From contig NZ_CP161920.1 of the NCBI RefSeq assembly GCF_040819555.1, positions 261,501-325,500 on the forward strand: DNA of 64,000 bases. The letters run 5' to 3'. The position numbers and the translations under genes are program-made. The DNA is from Nitratireductor sp. GISD-1A_MAKvit (GTDB lineage Bacteria; Pseudomonadota; Alphaproteobacteria; Rhizobiales; Rhizobiaceae). Shown piece after piece: positions 35,003 through 45,232 of this stretch (positions are counted from its first letter, which is position 1; every line of letters starts with the position of its first letter). A model generated the notes under the pieces. The model did no database searches and was not told where the DNA came from. It saw only the letters and a program-made list of their open reading frames with translations.

Positions 35003-36289
35003 ATGTATTATCAACTTTATGAATTCAACCATGCCGCGCTTCAGCCGGCCCGGGCATATGCAGATGCCATTCGGCTGTTTTACAGCAATCCGCTAAACCC
35101 TTTCGCCGAAACTTATCTTGGCCGCACGCTGGCCGCCAGTGCCGAGGTGTTCGAGCGCAGTACACGCCGCTATACCAAGCCCGCGTTCGGTCTGACAGAA
35201 ACTTCGATCGACGGTACGCAGGTGGCAGTGCGCGAGCAGACGGTCTGGTCGCAGCCATTCTGCAACGTCGTCCGCTTCAAGCGCGATCTGCCGAAAGGCG
35301 CCAATCCGGGACCGAGGATCCTGATGGTCGCGCCAATGTCGGGCCACTATGCAACGCTCCTGCGCGGCACGGTGGAGACCATGCTCCCCCACGCGGATGT
35401 CTATATCACCGACTGGGCCGATGCACGGATGGTTCCGGTTGCAGACGGCACGTTTGATCTCGATGATTACATCGATTATCTGATCGACATCTTCGACCAT
35501 CTGGGGCCCGACACGCATGTGATGGCGGTTTGTCAGCCTTCCGTCCCGGTCCTTGCGGCCATCGCGCTGATGGAAGCGCGTGGTGCGAAGAGCCCTCCCG
35601 CCAGCATGACCCTGATGGGTGGGCCGATTGACACCCGCAAGAATCCGACTGCCGTGAACGAGCTGGCTGAGCAGAAAGACATTTCCTGGTTCCGCGACAA
35701 TGTGATCATGCCGGTGCCATGGCCCAATCCCGGCTTCATGCGACAGGTCTATCCGGGTTTCCTTCAGCTTTCCGGCTTCATGAGCATGAATCTTGATCGC
35801 CATATCACCGCGCACAAGGACTTTTTCATGCACCTGGTGAAGAATGACGGCGATTCTGCCGAAAAACACCGCGACTTCTATGACGAGTATCTCGCCGTCA
35901 TGGATCTGACGGCCGAGTTCTATCTGCAGACGGTGGAAACCGTTTTCATCCGCCACGATCTTCCGCGCGGTCAGATGCAGCACCGCGGCGACCCGGTGGA
36001 CCCGGGCGCAATTCGCCGCGTGGCGCTGCTGACGGTGGAAGGGGAGAATGACGACATTTCGGGTGTCGGCCAGACAAAGGCCGCGCATGACCTGTGCGTC
36101 AACATTCCCGACGAGATGCGTCACCATTACATGCAGCCGGCAGTCGGCCATTATGGCGTGTTCAATGGCTCACGCTTCCGCTCGGAGATCGCACCCCGCA
36201 TTCTGGACTTCATGCACAGGAATTCTCCTGCCAAGGGAAGAACTGCAGTGAAAAAACCGGGCAGGGCTTCATCGCGAAAGGGCAGCTGA
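35003..36289 (+). CDS. phaZ: Intracellular polyhydroxyalkanoate depolymerase
   Basis: The 428-residue protein is an intracellular PHB depolymerase, which breaks down stored polyester granules. It has the N-terminal MYYQLYEFNHAALQP of rhizobial PhaZ, an alpha/beta-hydrolase core with the nucleophile region HVMAVCQPSVPVLAA near residue 180, and a histidine in QPAVGHYGVFNG near the end. The ATG at 35003 is the family start, 19 codons inside the open frame. The tail is basic (KKPGRASSRKGS). Confidence 0.9.
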   Translation: MYYQLYEFNHAALQPARAYADAIRLFYSNPLNPFAETYLGRTLAASAEVFERSTRRYTKPAFGLTETSIDGTQVAVREQTVWSQPFCNVVRFKRDLPKGANPGPRILMVAPMSGHYATLLRGTVETMLPHADVYITDWADARMVPVADGTFDLDDYIDYLIDIFDHLGPDTHVMAVCQPSVPVLAAIALMEARGAKSPPASMTLMGGPIDTRKNPTAVNELAEQKDISWFRDNVIMPVPWPNPGFMRQVYPGFLQLSGFMSMNLDRHITAHKDFFMHLVKNDGDSAEKHRDFYDEYLAVMDLTAEFYLQTVETVFIRHDLPRGQMQHRGDPVDPGAIRRVALLTVEGENDDISGVGQTKAAHDLCVNIPDEMRHHYMQPAVGHYGVFNGSRFRSEIAPRILDFMHRNSPAKGRTAVKKPGRASSRKGS

Positions 36290-36310
36290 TTCCTGCCGAA
36301 AAGCCTCTTT

Positions 36311-36341
36311 TTCAGCTCAAAACGAGTTGTTTTGAGCTGAA
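36311..36341. repeat. Perfect 13-bp inverted repeat after phaZ
   Basis: TTCAGCTCAAAAC and GTTTTGAGCTGAA are perfectly complementary across a 5-base loop. There is no T run after the stem on either strand, so it is not a standard terminator. The remainder of the 202-base gap after phaZ shows no gene. It may be an RNA hairpin or a protein-binding site. Confidence 0.6.
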
Positions 36342-36491
36342 ACGCCATCGCATTCTCTCAAAGCAGAAACGGCGGGGTCTGGCGAGCGCTCACGCCGGTA
36401 ACCATAGTCGGTAACATTACCTGCCGCTTTGTTGACATAGCCCTCTCACATTTCTTAACGTTTCATTAACGAAAAGCAAACGGGGAGCGGC

Positions 36492-37109
36492 ATGATGGCT
36501 GCTTGGCGGGGGGCAATCCGCACAGGGGCCTTTTTGGTCCCGACTCTGGCCGGCATCATGACGATGCCCGCCGGAGCGACTGGATTGATGGAGACCGGCG
36601 AGCTGACGTCTCAGCCGATCGGACATTACGAGTTCTGCAAGGCAAACCCGGCGGAATGCTCCATCCGGATGCGAGACCGCGGTCCCGAGCATGTTACCAG
36701 AACTCTCTGGGCGACCATTTCGCGCGTGAATGCGGAAGTGAACGGCAAAATCCAGCCGATGAACGATATCGACATCTACGGCGCCGAGGAAGTCTGGACC
36801 TATCCCTCCACCGGTGTCGGTGACTGCGAAGACTATGTGCTGGAAAAGCGCCGGGCGCTGCACAGGGCCGGGCTTTCCCTTTCCAACCTTCTGATTACGG
36901 TGGTCCGAAAGCCCAATGGCGAAGGCCATGCAGTGCTGACGGTCCGCACGGACCGTGGTGATTTCGTGCTCGACAATCTGAATGACACCGTGAAGCTGTG
37001 GAGCGCCACCAACTATCGCTACCTCAAGCGACAGGCGAGCAACCACACGGGTCGATGGGTGAGCCTGCGAGAGGGCAACAACCCGGTTGTGGGTGCCGTC
37101 AGCGAATAA
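36492..37109 (+). CDS. Transglutaminase-like cysteine peptidase (BTLCP, DUF920)
   Basis: The 205-residue protein has a signal-peptide-like start (residues 1-30) and a bacterial transglutaminase-like cysteine proteinase domain with the catalytic Cys in GVGDCEDYVLEKRRAL (about 115), His in GEGHAVLTV (about 140) and Asp in DFVLDNL (about 157). The LapG adhesin protease belongs to this family. No LapD partner is in the window, so a LapG role is only a possibility. Confidence 0.85.
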   Translation: MMAAWRGAIRTGAFLVPTLAGIMTMPAGATGLMETGELTSQPIGHYEFCKANPAECSIRMRDRGPEHVTRTLWATISRVNAEVNGKIQPMNDIDIYGAEEVWTYPSTGVGDCEDYVLEKRRALHRAGLSLSNLLITVVRKPNGEGHAVLTVRTDRGDFVLDNLNDTVKLWSATNYRYLKRQASNHTGRWVSLREGNNPVVGAVSE

Positions 37110-37273
37110 CCAGGGCCGAAGCCTGGCGTATCCCGCTCTGATGCCGAGTGCATCTCAAGCTGTGACTGCCGCCGCTGGCCCCTGCACCCCGTTTTCCTTC
37201 CCTTCAGCGGCTTGACAAAATCATAACCACAGAGTTATTGGTTTAATTAATAACCCTTAAGTTATGAGTAAGA

Positions 37274-37597
37274 ATGACACCGTCTCACGACACGCTTTTT
37301 CGCACACTGGCCGACCCGACGCGGCGGGCGCTCTTTGAGCGGCTATGCCGCGAGGGTGACCTGACCGTCGCTGTTCTGACGGCGGGTGCCCGCGTGTCGC
37401 AGCCGGCGGTTTCCAAGCATCTAGGGGTGTTGAAGCGTGCCGGCCTCGTGCACGACCGTCAGGAGGGACGTCAGACACATTACAGCGCTCGGCTTGAGGC
37501 ACTCACCCCGCTGAACGATTGGACACGGGAAATGAAGAGCTTCTGGCAAAGCCGTTTCGACGAGATGGAAGACCTCCTCAACAGGATGGACCAATGA
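37274..37597 (+). CDS. ArsR-family transcriptional regulator
   Basis: The 107-residue winged-helix protein has the ArsR layout (TLADPTRRALFERLC, then VSQPAVSKHLGVLKRAGLV, then a wing with RQTHYSA). It lacks the metal-binding cysteine box, which fits the group that regulates adjacent SRPBCC genes. Its stop overlaps the next start (ATGA), so the two are translationally coupled. An AT-rich stretch at 37215-37265 with repeated TTAT/AATAA blocks is the likely promoter and operator. Confidence 0.88.
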   Translation: MTPSHDTLFRTLADPTRRALFERLCREGDLTVAVLTAGARVSQPAVSKHLGVLKRAGLVHDRQEGRQTHYSARLEALTPLNDWTREMKSFWQSRFDEMEDLLNRMDQ

Positions 37598-38004
37598 CAG
37601 ACACCAGAGGCGAGACCCGCTCGGTGGTGGTGGAACGCGAGATTCCGCATCCTCCAGAAAAGATCTGGCGCGCACTGACACAGCCGCACCTGATCGCCGA
37701 ATGGTTGATGAAAAACGATTTCGAGGCCCGGGAAGGCCATCGCTTCAGCCTTAGTGCCGATTGGGGGCGGGTGGACTGCACTGTGCTGGTGCTCGAACCG
37801 CACAGGGCGCTGTCCTATGCCTGGGACACGAAAGACCTGCGGAGCGTTGTTACCTGGACGCTCACGCCCACCACGAACGGAACGCGGCTGAGGATGGAGC
37901 AAGAGGGCTTCGGGGCCGAACAGAAATCCTACTATCAGGGGGCGACGGTTGGTTGGCCACGTTTCATTTCGGAGCTTGAACGGGTTGTGGAGCAATTTGG
38001 CTGA
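37594..38004 (+). CDS. SRPBCC (AHSA1-like) domain protein
   Basis: The 136-residue protein is an Aha1-C-type START-like domain: VVVEREIPHPPEKIWRALTQ, then LIAEWLMKNDF, VTWTLTP and a final helix WPRFISELERVVEQ. These bind hydrophobic ligands. Paired with ArsR regulators they occur in many rhizobia; the ligand is unknown. It starts within the last codons of the arsR gene and ends 2 bases before the DUF1801 gene, so all three form one operon. Confidence 0.88.
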   Translation: MTDTRGETRSVVVEREIPHPPEKIWRALTQPHLIAEWLMKNDFEAREGHRFSLSADWGRVDCTVLVLEPHRALSYAWDTKDLRSVVTWTLTPTTNGTRLRMEQEGFGAEQKSYYQGATVGWPRFISELERVVEQFG

Positions 38005-38006
38005 CC

Positions 38007-38406
38007 ATGTCCGGAACCAGCAAATCCCCATCTGAACTGATAGATGACAAAATTGCCGCGCTGGGCGACTGGCGGGGCGACATGCTCGCCCGGCTGCGCA
38101 AGGTGATCCACCAGGCCCTTCCCGATGTGATCGAGGAGTGGAAGTGGCGCGGTGTTCCCGTCTGGTATCATGACGGCATGCTCTGCACCGGAGAAACTTA
38201 CAGAAAAACAGTGAAGATGACCTTTGCCAAGGGCGCCTTCCTCGAAGACCCGTCGGGGCCTCTTCAATGCCAGCCTGGAAGGCAACACGCGCCGCGCCAT
38301 CGATTTTCACGAGGGTGATGTAATCGATGCCGACGCACTCGGAGCGCTTGTTCTCGCAGCAGCACATCAAAACGCAGACACCAGAACCAGGAGCAAACGC
38401 AAATGA
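38007..38406 (+). CDS. DUF1801 protein, frame broken by +1 base
   Basis: DUF1801 proteins are small, YdhG-like, and of unknown function. The frame begins MSGTSKSPSELIDDKIA and includes the family block WKWRGVPVWYHDGMLCTGETY in two parts. It breaks at CCGTCGGGGCCTCTTC, where CCGTCGGGCCTCTTC would continue SGLFNASLEGNTRRAIDF. The extra G is in 38255-38258. Corrected, it is 132 residues ending at 38406 and overlaps the next gene by 4 bases. Confidence 0.85.
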
Positions 38407-38639
38407 GATGGAAAGTCTGGCTTCGGCAAGCTCACCGCTGGATCTCGATCGCATTCACCCTTGGCGTCCTCGTCAACACCTTTGCTGCGGTTAGTGGCGA
38501 CGAGCCCCCTGCGTGGATTTATTCCCTTGCGCTTGGGCCGCTTTTCCTGCTGCTTATTACGGGACTGTGCCTCTTTGTTCTTCCCTATCTGGGAGCGCGA
38601 CGGAGCAGCGCGGAAATCAACGTTCGCTCACGTTCCTGA
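38403..38639 (+). CDS. Small two-span membrane protein of unknown function
   Basis: The 78-residue protein has two hydrophobic segments (WISIAFTLGVLVNTFAAV, then LALGPLFLLLITGLCLFVL) and a basic end. Its ATG overlaps the stop of the DUF1801 gene, so it belongs to the arsR-SRPBCC-DUF1801 operon. I do not recognise a family beyond a general small inner-membrane protein. Confidence 0.65.
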   Translation: MRWKVWLRQAHRWISIAFTLGVLVNTFAAVSGDEPPAWIYSLALGPLFLLLITGLCLFVLPYLGARRSSAEINVRSRS

Positions 38640-38701
38640 GTGGAAACGCTCTTTCCCAATCGACCATCGGCTCCGTGAGGCTCCATCGGCACACCGCGTT
38701 C

Positions 38702-39598
38702 TCACGCTGCCTGTGTGCGTTTGTTGCCCGCCACGCGATAGGAAATGGCCTCGGCGATGTGCGGCCTGGAAACAGCCTCGGCGCCGTCGAGGTCCGCCAA
38801 CGTGCGCGCGACCTTCAGCACCCGATGATAGGCCCGGGCCGAGAAACCGAGCTTCTCGCTCGCGTCCCGGATCAATCCCGTGCAGTCATTGTCGAGCGGC
38901 ACGATGTCTTCCACAAGAGCGGCGGAACAGGATGCATTCGTGGTCCATGCCGGCAGCCCGCGAGCAGCGTAGCGCTCCTGCTGGATCAACCGGGCTCGTG
39001 CGACCCTTTCAGCAACGGCGGTGCTCGACTCCGATCGTTTTACGCTGCCTATAAGATCGCCCGCAGAAACGGCGGGCACATCGATACGCAGATCGATCCG
39101 GTCAAGAAGGGGCCCCGATACCCGTGCCTGATAGTCCGTCTCGCAGCGTGGGCCGCGGCGGCATTGATGACCCGGTTCGCCAGCCATACCGCATCGGCAG
39201 GGGTTCATCGCGGCAACCAGCTGGATACGCGCGGGATAACTCACGCGATGATTTGCACGAGCGATGACGCATTCCGCCGTTTCAAGCGGCTGACGCAGCG
39301 AATCCAGAACCTGGGGTGAAAACTCCGGCAGCTCGTCGAGAAACAGGACGCCATGATGGGCAAGCGACGCTTCTCCGGGCCGCGCTCGCAGCCCACCGCC
39401 GACAATTGCCGCCATCGAGGCCGAATGATGCGGCGAACGAAACGGGCGACGATCGGATAGCTTTCCATCCGCCAGTTCGCCCGCGATCGACGCGATCATG
39501 GAAACCTCAAGGAGTTCGCGAGGTGAAAGAGGCGGCAGTATGGAGGAAAGGCGCTGTGCCAACATGGACTTTCCGGCGCCCGGCGGCCCGATCATCAG
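38702..39598 (-). pseudogene. comM: comM (yifB) 3' part, cut by the integrated island
   Basis: This holds the C-terminal 298 residues of ComM, a Mg-chelatase-like AAA+ helicase that drives branch migration during transformation. It has the P-loop MIGPPGAGKS, the Walker B GVLFLDELPEF, and MNPCRCG. The N-terminal part lies at 47158-47796 on the same strand. Between them is the 7.56 kb island. Joining at the shared dinucleotide gives NLLMIGPPG with no gap and a 511-residue protein. The gene is therefore interrupted but restorable by excision. Confidence 0.95.
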
Positions 39599-39620
39599 CA
39601 TGATATGGACAAAAGACCCC
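39589..39620. other. Left att junction of the comM island
   Basis: The comM side (CGATCATC) meets island DNA (CATGATATGG, then the arm ACAAAAGACCCC at 39609-39620) at the shared AG, 39597-39598. Joining with the right junction restores comM codons for N-L-L-M-I-G. Confidence 0.85.
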
Positions 39621-39640
39621 TATCGAACTAGATAACCATC

Positions 39641-41227
39641 ATGTCGAATCGGCCCATCGCCAAACCGAAGGCATATTCTTACATCCGGTTCTCGACCCCG
39701 GAACAAATGCGGGGCGACAGCTTGCGGCGTCAGACGGAAGCCGCAGAACGCTACGCTGCACTCCATGGGCTAGAGCTAGACGACAAGCTGACATTCCAAG
39801 ACCTTGGTGTATCCGCTTTTCGGGGACGAAATAGGGCGGAAGGGATGCTAGGCGAGTTCCTAGAGTTGGTCCGATCAGGCGACATAGCCATAGGGTCCTA
39901 TCTTCTAGTCGAGAACCTTGATCGTGTATCCCGAGAGAACGCGCTGGATGCCCTTGATGCCCTTAAAGACATAGCGAAAGAGGGGATTACGGTAGTAACT
40001 CTCAACGATGGGCGAGCGTACACCCATGAGAGCCTGCGTCAAAACCCTGTTGACCTCATGGTCGCGGTGATGGTGTTCATGAGGGCGAACGAGGAAAGCG
40101 CAACGAAGGCCAAGCGGCTTCGGGAGGCATGGGGAGCAAAGCGCGCGAGGGCGGAAAAGCAACCGCTAACGAAGCTAAGTCCGGGATGGGTACGCCTTCG
40201 AGATGATCGTAGCGGGTTCGATCTGATACCGGAACGGGCAGCTATCGTTCGGCGCATATTCGAGATGGCAATTGCCGGCAAGGGGCAGCAGTCCATTGCC
40301 GAGACGCTAAATCGCGAAGGGGTTCCGGTTTTCGGTCGGGGGAAGCACTGGCACCGTTCCTACGTCAAAAAGATGCTGGGCAATCCCGCTGTCATCGGAC
40401 AGTTCACGCCTCACCGCATGGAAATTATCAATGGCAAGCGAGTCCGTGTCCCCGCCGAGCCAGTAGAAGACTACTTCCCGCAGGCCGTCAGCCGCGAGGT
40501 TTTTGAACAGGTGGCAGCCCTCGCGAGCGGGCGCAGTGCGCCGTCGAAAACCGAAGGGGCGATGGCTAACATACTGGCAGGGCTTGCGAAGTGTCCGAGG
40601 TGTGGTTCCACCATGACGCGCGTCAACAAGGGCGGGAAGAAGGGCGGCCACCCCTATCTCATTTGCACGAGGGCCAAAGCAGGCGCGGGCTGCACATACC
40701 GCAAGGTCCGCCTAGACCACGTAACAAGGGCGATCATTGATAATGCGGGTTATCTCATTGGGGAACTTCCCTCCCCCGAGGCAGACCTGCAAGCGCAATG
40801 GGACCAGCTATCTCTAGCCCATGACGTGATGGGCGATGAGATCGAGCGGGTCGTTCAGGCCATAGCAGAGGCCGGACACTCGCCTGCATTGCTCAACCGC
40901 CTACGGGCAACAGAGGCCGAGCGTGATCGGATAGCGAACGAACTATCCTCCGTCGCAACAAGAATGGCCGACACCATCACAAACCGCATCGCCAATACGG
41001 GCACCGCTCTGTTGGACGCCGTGGGCGAGCAGCCACACGATATTCCGAAGGTCAATGCGGTTCTCCGTCAGCTATTTGGGAAAGTCGTGGTGGACTATCG
41101 GAGCGGAAGCCTTGTCTTCCACTGGAATCACGTCCCCGATGCAGCCACGAGCATTGTCTATGGATGGCCCACGGAAACGGACGACGATGACGGGATAATC
41201 CCAGCGACATCTTTGCCCCCCTCGTAG
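39641..41227 (+). CDS. Large serine recombinase (integrase) of the comM island
   Basis: The 528-residue protein starts with a resolvase domain whose catalytic serine is Ser18 (YSYIRFSTPEQ); LDRVSRENALDAL follows. Then come a recombinase domain (residues about 175-290, GWVRLRDDRSGFDLIPERA) and a zinc-ribbon with Cys318, Cys321, Cys342 and Cys351 (CPRCGSTM, then CTRAKAGAGC). A coiled-coil region and a short tail complete it. It lies 42 bases from the left att site, as expected for an enzyme that acts on the adjacent att. It should integrate the circular island into comM by a 2-base crossover; excision would need a directionality factor, none recognised here. Confidence 0.95.
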   Translation: MSNRPIAKPKAYSYIRFSTPEQMRGDSLRRQTEAAERYAALHGLELDDKLTFQDLGVSAFRGRNRAEGMLGEFLELVRSGDIAIGSYLLVENLDRVSRENALDALDALKDIAKEGITVVTLNDGRAYTHESLRQNPVDLMVAVMVFMRANEESATKAKRLREAWGAKRARAEKQPLTKLSPGWVRLRDDRSGFDLIPERAAIVRRIFEMAIAGKGQQSIAETLNREGVPVFGRGKHWHRSYVKKMLGNPAVIGQFTPHRMEIINGKRVRVPAEPVEDYFPQAVSREVFEQVAALASGRSAPSKTEGAMANILAGLAKCPRCGSTMTRVNKGGKKGGHPYLICTRAKAGAGCTYRKVRLDHVTRAIIDNAGYLIGELPSPEADLQAQWDQLSLAHDVMGDEIERVVQAIAEAGHSPALLNRLRATEAERDRIANELSSVATRMADTITNRIANTGTALLDAVGEQPHDIPKVNAVLRQLFGKVVVDYRSGSLVFHWNHVPDAATSIVYGWPTETDDDDGIIPATSLPPS

Positions 41228-41376
41228 CTCCTTAGTGGACGCATTGGACAGAACCATCCGGCTCCCCCTATCGGTCTGGTGCTTCTAGCAATCCCCATGC
41301 GTCCCCTTGGGGGCTTCCCCTGCCGCCTGTCGCGGGCGGTACATCATCATCACCACGAGCACAACGGAGGTATCCA

Positions 41377-41658
41377 ATGCGTGATGTTCATTTTCATCGT
41401 GTTCCCTCGGTTCTGGTCAAGCTGGCCGACCTTGGCCGAGACATTCGGGACGCCATGGCGGAAGCTGTCAGCCGCCGTGTCGATTTCTTCCATGACGGAT
41501 GGAAGCCGAGGGGCGTGTTCCTGCGCCTGCCCTTCACCAACATCAGCGCGTGGCTGGAATGGTCGCCAGTCTCGGTAGGCTGGGGCTATGCGGTCAATCC
41601 GCCGAGTGACCGGGAGGTTTACCTTGGGCGTGTCAGGGGCGTGGTTTCGGTCGGGTAG
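41377..41658 (+). CDS. Hypothetical 93-residue island protein
   Basis: The protein (MRDVHFHRVPSVLVKL start) is moderately basic with no hydrophobic span, signal or known motif; WSPVSVGWGYAVNPP is its most distinctive stretch. The ATG follows GGAGG at 7 bases, which supports it as a real gene. A strong 12-base inverted repeat begins 29 bases after its stop. I do not recognise the family. Confidence 0.6.
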   Translation: MRDVHFHRVPSVLVKLADLGRDIRDAMAEAVSRRVDFFHDGWKPRGVFLRLPFTNISAWLEWSPVSVGWGYAVNPPSDREVYLGRVRGVVSVG

Positions 41659-41686
41659 ATAGATGGTTTCCCTGCAATAGGTTTTT

Positions 41687-41785
41687 CGTGCTGCGGTGAT
41701 AACCGTAGAAAGGCGTTGACGGGGATGGGTAGTAATCCCCCTCGCCTTGTCACGATCACGCGTCCACGGTCGCCACCGCAGCACG
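41687..41785. repeat. Island hairpin element, copy A
   Basis: CGTGCTGCGGTG at 41687-41698 pairs perfectly with CACCGCAGCACG at 41774-41785. Inside, AACCGT pairs with ACGGTC-side bases, and a nested stem AAGGCG/GGGGAT with ATCCCC/CGCCTT fills the centre, so nearly all 99 bases can fold. It sits in the short gap between the 93-residue gene and the end of the MmeI-like gene. Two related elements lie at 44794-44890 and 45677-45780. Confidence 0.7.
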
Positions 41786-44675
41786 CTATGGCTGTTTTGC
41801 CGCGCGCTCTTGGTTCAACTCGAACAAGCGGGCCAGGATTTCGTCATCTGACAGGTCGGCAGGCCAGCCATAGGCTGCCGCTACGGCTTCATCTAGCGCT
41901 TTGTGGGCGTGCTGTAGCCATGCGGGACGTTCGTTGTAGAGATTCGTCAGGGTGCGCTTCTTGAGCTTCTGTGCGGCTTCCTCGTTGATCGGAAGGATAC
42001 GGTCGGGATAGCCGGGGACAACCTCGGGTTCACGCCGGACAAGATCGGGCGGGTTCAGCCAGTTTTCCCGAAGCTCGTTGAGACGGGCCGCTGCCGTGGC
42101 AATGGCGATGGCGTGAGGGTTATCGGCATAGTCCGCAGCCGGGATGTCCGGGGTCAGTCCCTCGGGGAACGGAAAGGTTTCGAAGGTGGTCGTAGGCGTG
42201 TAGCGTGCGTCATTTCCTTTGCCGAGCCAAGTGCATGTCCGGGAGAACCAAAGGAAATGTGCGCGGCTATGAAGGAGACCGAACGTGACATCATCATCCC
42301 GCGCCACAACTACAGCAGAATTATCGGGGAATTGCGATGTCGGGAAATATCGATAGGTCCGGTGCTTTGACGTAAGTGGCGTGACGATACACCGATCAAG
42401 GCCTGAAAGAGCCTGCTTAGCCAGGGTGCCCGGTCGTCCGTGCAGCCACCACTTTTCTCTTCGTCGTTTATCGCGATTGGTAGCTCGTATCGGCTTTACT
42501 TCTACATCAACGAAATTGAATGCTCCTTCATAAAGGGCTGCCTCTTCGAGGCATCTTTCCCCAAAGTCAATTATCCAGAGATCAGATACGGCCTCTATGA
42601 TCGCTCTTCCATTTAACCAGCGCCGCACTACGTCCGCATTTGGCCTGCCGTTGGGATTGAGGGGTGATCTGAGTAGCTCACGCGCAAGAGAGGCGTCTAT
42701 GTCGAACGGACCGTCTTTCTGCCCCCCAACGTATGCAATTCCCTTGTTTTCCGGCAGCTTCTGAGCGAGCGAAAAGTCTGCCTCACCGGTTTCACTGGTC
42801 GCAGTAAGTTTCGAAGTTATATCTTCCACCTCTGAGCCATTTAGCTTCTTTGACGACTTGCTGACTATGGCCTCTGCCGAGACTATCGACACCCGCACAG
42901 CAGCACCGTCTACCACCCAAGGCTGGTCCGACCATACGTCAAAAGGCCTAACCCAGCGGAAGATGTCGGCAAGAACAGAACTAGACGCCCCGTATCGAAT
43001 GGCATTGGTTCCGACCAAACCGAAGCGCCCAGCCTTTCCCTCCTTGATCGCACGGGCTGCTTTGAAGAACCAGTACATTACTAGGTTCGAGCTCGCAGGA
43101 ACTCGCCCCGCGTAGACACACCTGATTTGAGCAACAGTTGTCGACGGTAGCGTAGAAAGAAATTCCTTGGACCCCAGAAAAGGCGGGTTTCCAACGATGG
43201 CATCCACTTCGGGCCATTCAGCTTCGATCCATCGCCCGCCTTCCGTGTCCCCTCCCGGCTCCCATGTCATCAGGGCGTCCCGGCATTCGATGGTTTCCAG
43301 CGGTTTCAGGATAGGATTGGTACTGGCTCCGAAGCCGTTGCCGATCATCCACTGAATTTCGCCTATCCAGACCGACACGCGGGCGAGTTCGGCAGCATAA
43401 GGGTTGATCTCGATACCCTTGACCACCTCCGGGCCAATCCTCGGAAACCCCCTCGGCAGCCCCAAGGCTTCCGCTTCGACCTGCGCCCGATGCTCCAAGT
43501 CCTTCAATGCCCGGAGCGCGAGATACAGGAAATTGCCGGAGCCGCAGGCCGGGTCGAGGACACGGAAATCTGCAAGCCGTTTCAGGTGCGCGTCGAGGAC
43601 CGCCTGAGCTTGGTTTCTAGCCTTGGTCGCGGTTCCCCCCTTCGATGACGCGGCCCTTGTCCATAAGCGCCGTGATTTCGGCCTTGGCCTTATTCCATTC
43701 CGCCGTCAGCGGCTCCACGATGACCGGGTTGATAATCATCATGATCTTGTCCCGGTCGGTGTAGTGCGCGCCAAGCTGGCTGCGCTTGTCCGGGTCTAGC
43801 CCACGCTCGAACAGGGTGCCGAGAATGGACGGGTCTACATCGCCCCAAAAGTGCTTCGCCGCCCGATGGACGATGCCGATTTCCTTCTTGTCCAGCGCGA
43901 AAACGAGGTCATCGTTGAAGAGGCCGCCGTTGAACCACGCCACCTTCTCGAAGCCGATATGGCCCCCGCTCTTCATCGCGGTGAACAAGCTGCGGGCGAA
44001 GCTCTCGAATTGGCTGGGGTCGTCCAATGCCCGCTCCAACATGCGCGAGAAAATGTTGTCGGGCAGCAACTTCACGTCTTCCGCGAACATGCAGAAGACC
44101 AGCCGATTGATGAAATGAGCAACCTGTTCGGCATCGTGACCGCGTTGCCGTAACAGCCGTGCAAGTTCCGCAAACTCCCCGGCGACCTCTTCGGTCAGTT
44201 GCTGCCGGGTCTTGGATGGTCGCAGCGCATCCGGGTCAGACAGTGCCGCCTTCAACCATCCCCGTTTCTCAGGGTCGCCAAGATCGGCAATGGCGATCTC
44301 GTAGACCTTGGAGACTGAGTTGGTCCAGTTGGTGTGGATGCGGATGGTCGTGCCGATATCGGAGACGATCAACAGCGGCGGATTGTCAAGCGCGATGGCG
44401 TAGCGTTGAAGCTGGGCAAAGGCCGTGTCGAGGTTTGCCTTGGTGCCCTTGTATTCCCAGCCGAAGTGGCCGCGTTTGAAAACATCCGCGAAACCGTTGC
44501 CACCCGTAGTCTTCGATGCGCCAACCTCGAAACCGTAATCCTTGCCGGTCGGGTCAACATCAGCAGGGGTCGGCTCGTCCAGCATCCGGCATAGATCAAG
44601 GAAATGCTCTTGTGCCGCAGCGCGTTCTTTGAGCGCCGAGTTCAGCCATTTGGATATAAACTGTTGTGGCGTCAT
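41786..44675 (-). CDS. MmeI-like type IIG/IIL restriction-modification enzyme, frame broken by +1 base
   Basis: Corrected, this is a 962-residue single-chain enzyme. An N-terminal nuclease of the PD-(D/E)xK type has Asp64, Glu74 and Lys76 (ADVF, then EYKG), the same D-X9-ExK spacing as MmeI. A helical linker follows, then a DNA adenine methyltransferase with motif I DPACGSGNFL and motif IV NPPF, then a target-recognition region. The frame breaks at GAAGGGGGGAACC, where one G fewer gives EGGTATKARNQAQAVLD in parts; the extra base is in 43635-43640. It would methylate one strand of an asymmetric site and cut some distance away. Its site is not predictable by eye. Confidence 0.85.
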
Positions 44676-45232
44676 ATATTATCAGCGCCCCCTCACGCAG
44701 AAACTTGCGGGCACCATATGCCGATCGGTTGATTCGCGACAAGGATAGTGGGGGGACAGATCAAGCCGGTCTCAACGATGTAAGTCTGTTCTCTTCGCTG
44801 CGGTTGAGACCGTAGAGCCTCAGTCGCCCGTCTCTAGGTGGTTCCTCCCTGTTTATACCAGTTCGCTCCTACGGTCCCTACGGGTGCGAAAAGATCGAAG
44901 CTCAATTACCCCCCACAATAGGAGGGAGCCCCCCTAGGTTTGCATATAGCTTATCTCCATAGGTTAGCTTTAGGCTTCCCTTATGGAAGCTAATAGCTGC
45001 GTCCTAGGTCATTCCCTTCATCATCATCTTCCATCAATCCTTTCTGTAAGGCTTAAACCGAATCCTTCTGCCAAGCTCTGACCAAGGGGCTTGCAAGATG
45101 ATGATTGCTGTTCTCGCCCGAAGACTAACCGTTCCGGTTTCTGGTCTTCATTCTTCAAACCATCCCAGCCGCTTTGCCCGGTGCCTCTGGCCCGTGGTCG
45201 TCGGCATGCGACAACCGCAAGGAACCCACATC
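44676..45232. other. Intergenic region with hairpin copy B and AT-rich stretch
   Basis: No gene is supported. The region carries hairpin copy B (44794-44890), then an A/T-rich stretch 44930-45000 with direct CCTAGG copies and an imperfect dyad around AGCTTATCTCCATA and TATGGAAGCTAATAGCT. It lies between divergent genes and probably holds promoters for both. Confidence 0.5.
44794..44890. repeat. Island hairpin element, copy B
   Basis: TTCGC at 44794-44798 pairs with GCGAA at 44886-44890; inside it GACCGTAG pairs with CTACGGTC. The left flank GCTGCGGTTGAGACCGTAGAG and right flank CTACGGTCCCTACGGGTGCG match copies A and C, while the middle sequence differs. Confidence 0.65.

Noticed and set aside
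35093..36151. 352-codon minus-strand open frame
   Set aside because: Antisense of phaZ.
36311..36341. Perfect 13-bp hairpin as a terminator of phaZ
   Set aside because: No T run follows the stem on either strand; kept only as a repeat.
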